DNA of 31,289 bases from IMG/VR virus record IMGVR_UViG_3300025617_000068, positions 1-31,289 of that record; one strand, 5' to 3'. Shown here piece after piece: positions 30,202-31,289 of this stretch. The notes below the pieces were generated by a model. That model was not told the origin of the DNA. It searched no databases and worked only from the letters and a program-made list of their open reading frames with translations. A program made the translations under genes and the position numbers. How positions within the stretch are numbered: the stretch's first letter is position 1; the number at the start of each line of letters is the position of its first letter. The stretch is from a virus.

Positions 30202-30308
30202 TAATCATCCTCATTTTTATCTATGGCAATTAACCATATACACATAACCAAAGCTACTACAGCTATTAGTCCCCATTGATTACCTAAACTAGCTAGTTGT
30301 TCACTCAT
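30201..30308 (-). CDS. 35-aa single-span membrane peptide
   Basis: The frame starts at 30308, overlapping the preceding stop by 8 bases. The product has a polar start (MSEQLASLGNQW), one hydrophobic helix (GLIAVVALVMCIWLIAI) and an acidic tail (DKNEDD), so it probably inserts with the acidic end on one side. It sits directly before the 26-aa membrane peptide. A holin-like or host-membrane role is possible but not shown. Confidence 0.58.
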   Translation of the reverse strand: MSEQLASLGNQWGLIAVVALVMCIWLIAIDKNEDD

Positions 30309-30507
30309 CATCTATCTCTTTCATTAGTATATCCCATTCATCTTCAGTGATACCAGTCATTATAAATTCTCTATCACTTATAGACAAGTAAGGAAATACA
30401 TCTTGAATGTATGCACCATCAGACCATGCATCGAGTTGTTCTTGAGTAACATCAAGCTCTCTATAAGTAGTCTTACCAGACACCATAGAAGTTCTTTCAA
30501 TCAACAT
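30301..30507 (-). CDS. 68-aa conserved phage protein
   Basis: The product begins MLIERTSMVSGKTTYRELDV and continues TQEQLDAWSDGAYIQDVFPY, then SDREFIMTGITEDEWDIL. The pattern TxEQLxxWxxGxxIQDVFPxLSxxxREFxxTGITxEEWD is familiar from small proteins in many phages and is remarkably conserved for a protein with no assigned role. I chose ATG 30507 with GAGGACGATGATT upstream. It overlaps the previous gene by 11 bases. Confidence 0.75.
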   Translation of the reverse strand: MLIERTSMVSGKTTYRELDVTQEQLDAWSDGAYIQDVFPYLSISDREFIMTGITEDEWDILMKEIDDE

Positions 30508-30661
30508 AATCATCGTCCTCTTCAGTCCAATCCTCATCGATACCAGCATCTAGTCTATCAAGATATTCTTGATGTAACCATTCAGCTCTATCTTGAGGTG
30601 ATTCTTCAAGATCATAACCTACGATCTCACCATGATTATTATACACAGGAATTTTATTCAT
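30497..30661 (-). CDS. 54-aa very acidic small protein
   Basis: The frame starts at 30661 inside the end of the previous gene (8-base overlap) and contains the ribosome site of the next. The product begins MNKIPVYNNHGEIVGYDLEE, has SPQDRAEWLHQEYLDRLDAG, and ends in Asp/Glu-rich sequence (DEDWTEEDDDYVD). No family recognised. The strong negative charge is typical of early phage host-interaction proteins, but this is inference. Confidence 0.62.
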   Translation of the reverse strand: MNKIPVYNNHGEIVGYDLEESPQDRAEWLHQEYLDRLDAGIDEDWTEEDDDYVD

Positions 30662-30890
30662 CACTAAGCTCTTCTACATGTGCATAAGGGTTTTGCAATG
30701 CTGCCTTATCAGCTTTCAACATAAGCTTTTCAAGATCAGCTTCAATAGCATATCTTACCTCATCTAGCTTAGTAACAGCTTCATCAAGTTCTTCTGACTC
30801 ATAGTCACCTGTCTCATGCAGCTGCCAGTATGCAGCATCAGCATAACGATACGCATTAGATAGTGCATCTAGTATTTTATCGTAACGCAT
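30654..30890 (-). CDS. 78-aa acidic helical protein
   Basis: The product is predicted almost fully helical: MRYDKILDALSNAYRYADAA, then EELDEAVTKLDEVRYAIEADLEKLM. No family recognised. The start shares one base with the previous stop (TAATG), and GGAGG lies 7 bases upstream in that gene. Confidence 0.65.
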   Translation of the reverse strand: MRYDKILDALSNAYRYADAAYWQLHETGDYESEELDEAVTKLDEVRYAIEADLEKLMLKADKAALQNPYAHVEELSDE

Positions 30891-31129
30891 TATAAACCTC
30901 CATAGATATTAAAGTCAAAGTCATCATCATCTTCTTCAAGTAAATCATCTATATCAGACATCATCATGTTAGTTATTTCTTCTGTAACACAATCTTGTAC
31001 TTGACTAGACGTCATACCTTCCCATGGCTTAAGATCATATCTACTTCTCATGTCATCCCAATCGAATGTCTCATAGATATCTTCAAGATCCGCTGAGTAC
31101 TTAACAGTACGAACTAATTCTATACGCAT
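30890..31129 (-). CDS. 79-aa acidic small protein
   Basis: The product begins MRIELVRTVKYSADLEDIYE, has FDWDDMRSRYDLKPWEG and SSQVQDCVTEEITNMM, and ends in a run of acidic residues followed by FDFNIYGGL. No family recognised. AGGAGAAATAAA precedes the ATG, 13 bases after a predicted pseudoknot. It is the first gene after the SSB-like gene at the window edge. Confidence 0.65.
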   Translation of the reverse strand: MRIELVRTVKYSADLEDIYETFDWDDMRSRYDLKPWEGMTSSQVQDCVTEEITNMMMSDIDDLLEEDDDDFDFNIYGGL

Positions 31130-31154
31130 TTTATTTCTCCTATTAGTTTAAAGA

Positions 31155-31182
31155 TGAGCAGTTTAAGGACATACTCAGGTCC
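31155..31182 (-). ncRNA. Leader pseudoknot, copy 2
   Basis: On the minus strand GGAC (31182-31179) pairs with GTCC (31070+100 series, 31070 offset excluded: 31170-31167). The loop CTGAGTAT offers TGAGTA, which pairs with TGCTCA (31160-31155) after the 6-base linker TTAAAC, using one G-U pair. Relative to 27174-27200, two of the four stem pairs and one pseudoknot pair differ in a compensated way. It ends 13 bases before AGGAG of the 79-aa gene. A small AGGG/CCCT hairpin (31184-31195) lies just upstream. Confidence 0.65.
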
Positions 31183-31204
31183 GAGGGAATCCCCTGTAAA
31201 TTTC

Positions 31205-31225
31205 CACGGTGTATTGTGTACCGTG
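31205..31225 (-). terminator. Hairpin after the SSB-like gene
   Basis: CACGGT (31205-31210) and ACCGTG (31220-31225) form a 6-bp stem with a 9-base loop, 4 bases after the stop codon of the edge SSB-like gene. No T run follows on the minus strand, so it is more likely an mRNA 3'-end-protecting or processing hairpin than a full terminator. Confidence 0.45.
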
Positions 31226-31229
31226 ATTA

Positions 31230-31289
31230 TCAGAAATCTACAGTAGCTTCGGGATTATATTCTACAAGATCAGTTACTTGTAGTGCAAT
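31230..31289 (-). CDS. 3' end of a second SSB-like gene (partial)
   Basis: The last 60 bases read on the minus strand encode 19 residues and a stop, cut by the window edge. The sequence IALQVTDLVEYNPEATVDF aligns with SALQITDLVPYAETKNEVDF of the SSB at 27814-28278, including a shared ALQxTDLV core and a final acidic segment ending in Phe. It is therefore probably the C-terminus of a paralogous single-stranded DNA-binding protein. Only the tail is visible, so completeness and function cannot be judged. Confidence 0.6.
   Translation of the reverse strand: MALQVTDLVEYNPEATVDF

Noticed and set aside
1-31289. tRNA genes, CRISPR arrays, integrase or insertion sequences.
   Set aside because: None could be recognised by eye: no cloverleaf with a TTC-loop in the gaps, no regularly spaced repeats, no transposase or recombinase motifs.

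Overview
This window reads as part of an AT-rich double-stranded DNA tailed phage with a short-tailed (T7-like or marine podovirus-like) lifestyle. The basis is a T7-type single-subunit RNA polymerase, a T7-gp4-style primase-helicase, a family A DNA polymerase with proofreading domain, a 5'-3' exonuclease, a RusA-type resolvase, a phage single-stranded DNA binding protein, class I ribonucleotide reductase and very large internal virion proteins. RNR, dCMP deaminase and a deoxyribosyltransferase-like protein in a compact AT-rich genome suggest an aquatic, probably marine, host; the host itself cannot be named from the sequence. Terminase, portal, capsid and tail-tube genes are not in the window. 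No integrase, tRNA, IS element or CRISPR array was seen.

Layout. About 1-14.57 kb is a rightward late block: three small basic or Cys-containing proteins, a GH108 muramidase, another basic protein, a structured 113-base gap, a GNAT-like protein, and then virion proteins that grow to 959, 1263 and 1246 residues. The 959-aa protein contains a complete T4-lysozyme-like (GH24) domain. The 1263-aa protein starts with a staphylococcal-nuclease-like domain. The 1246-aa protein carries all three catalytic motifs of a divergent single-subunit RNA polymerase. A strong intrinsic terminator at 14574-14611 separates this block from the oppositely oriented right block.

About 31.29-14.6 kb is one long leftward block. 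It starts with many small, mostly acidic genes joined by ATGA or TAATG overlaps, several shorter than 60 codons. It continues with the SSB, DNA polymerase, RusA, nrdB, nrdA, exonuclease, dCMP deaminase, primase-helicase and the T7-like RNA polymerase, and ends with a 21-aa membrane peptide and a small acidic protein. The last 60 bases of the window are the 3' end of a second SSB-like gene.

How it may work together (inference): nucleotide genes recycle host DNA and supply dNTPs to the polymerase, helicase, SSB and exonuclease set. The T7-like RNAP sits at the far end of the replication block, so something else must transcribe that block first. The polymerase-like 1246-aa protein in the virion operon is a natural candidate for an ejected early polymerase, by analogy with phage N4. 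Non-coding signals worth attention are a 19-bp motif present twice that looks like a T7-family promoter followed by a 5' hairpin, and two leaders that fold into the same H-type pseudoknot with compensatory changes.
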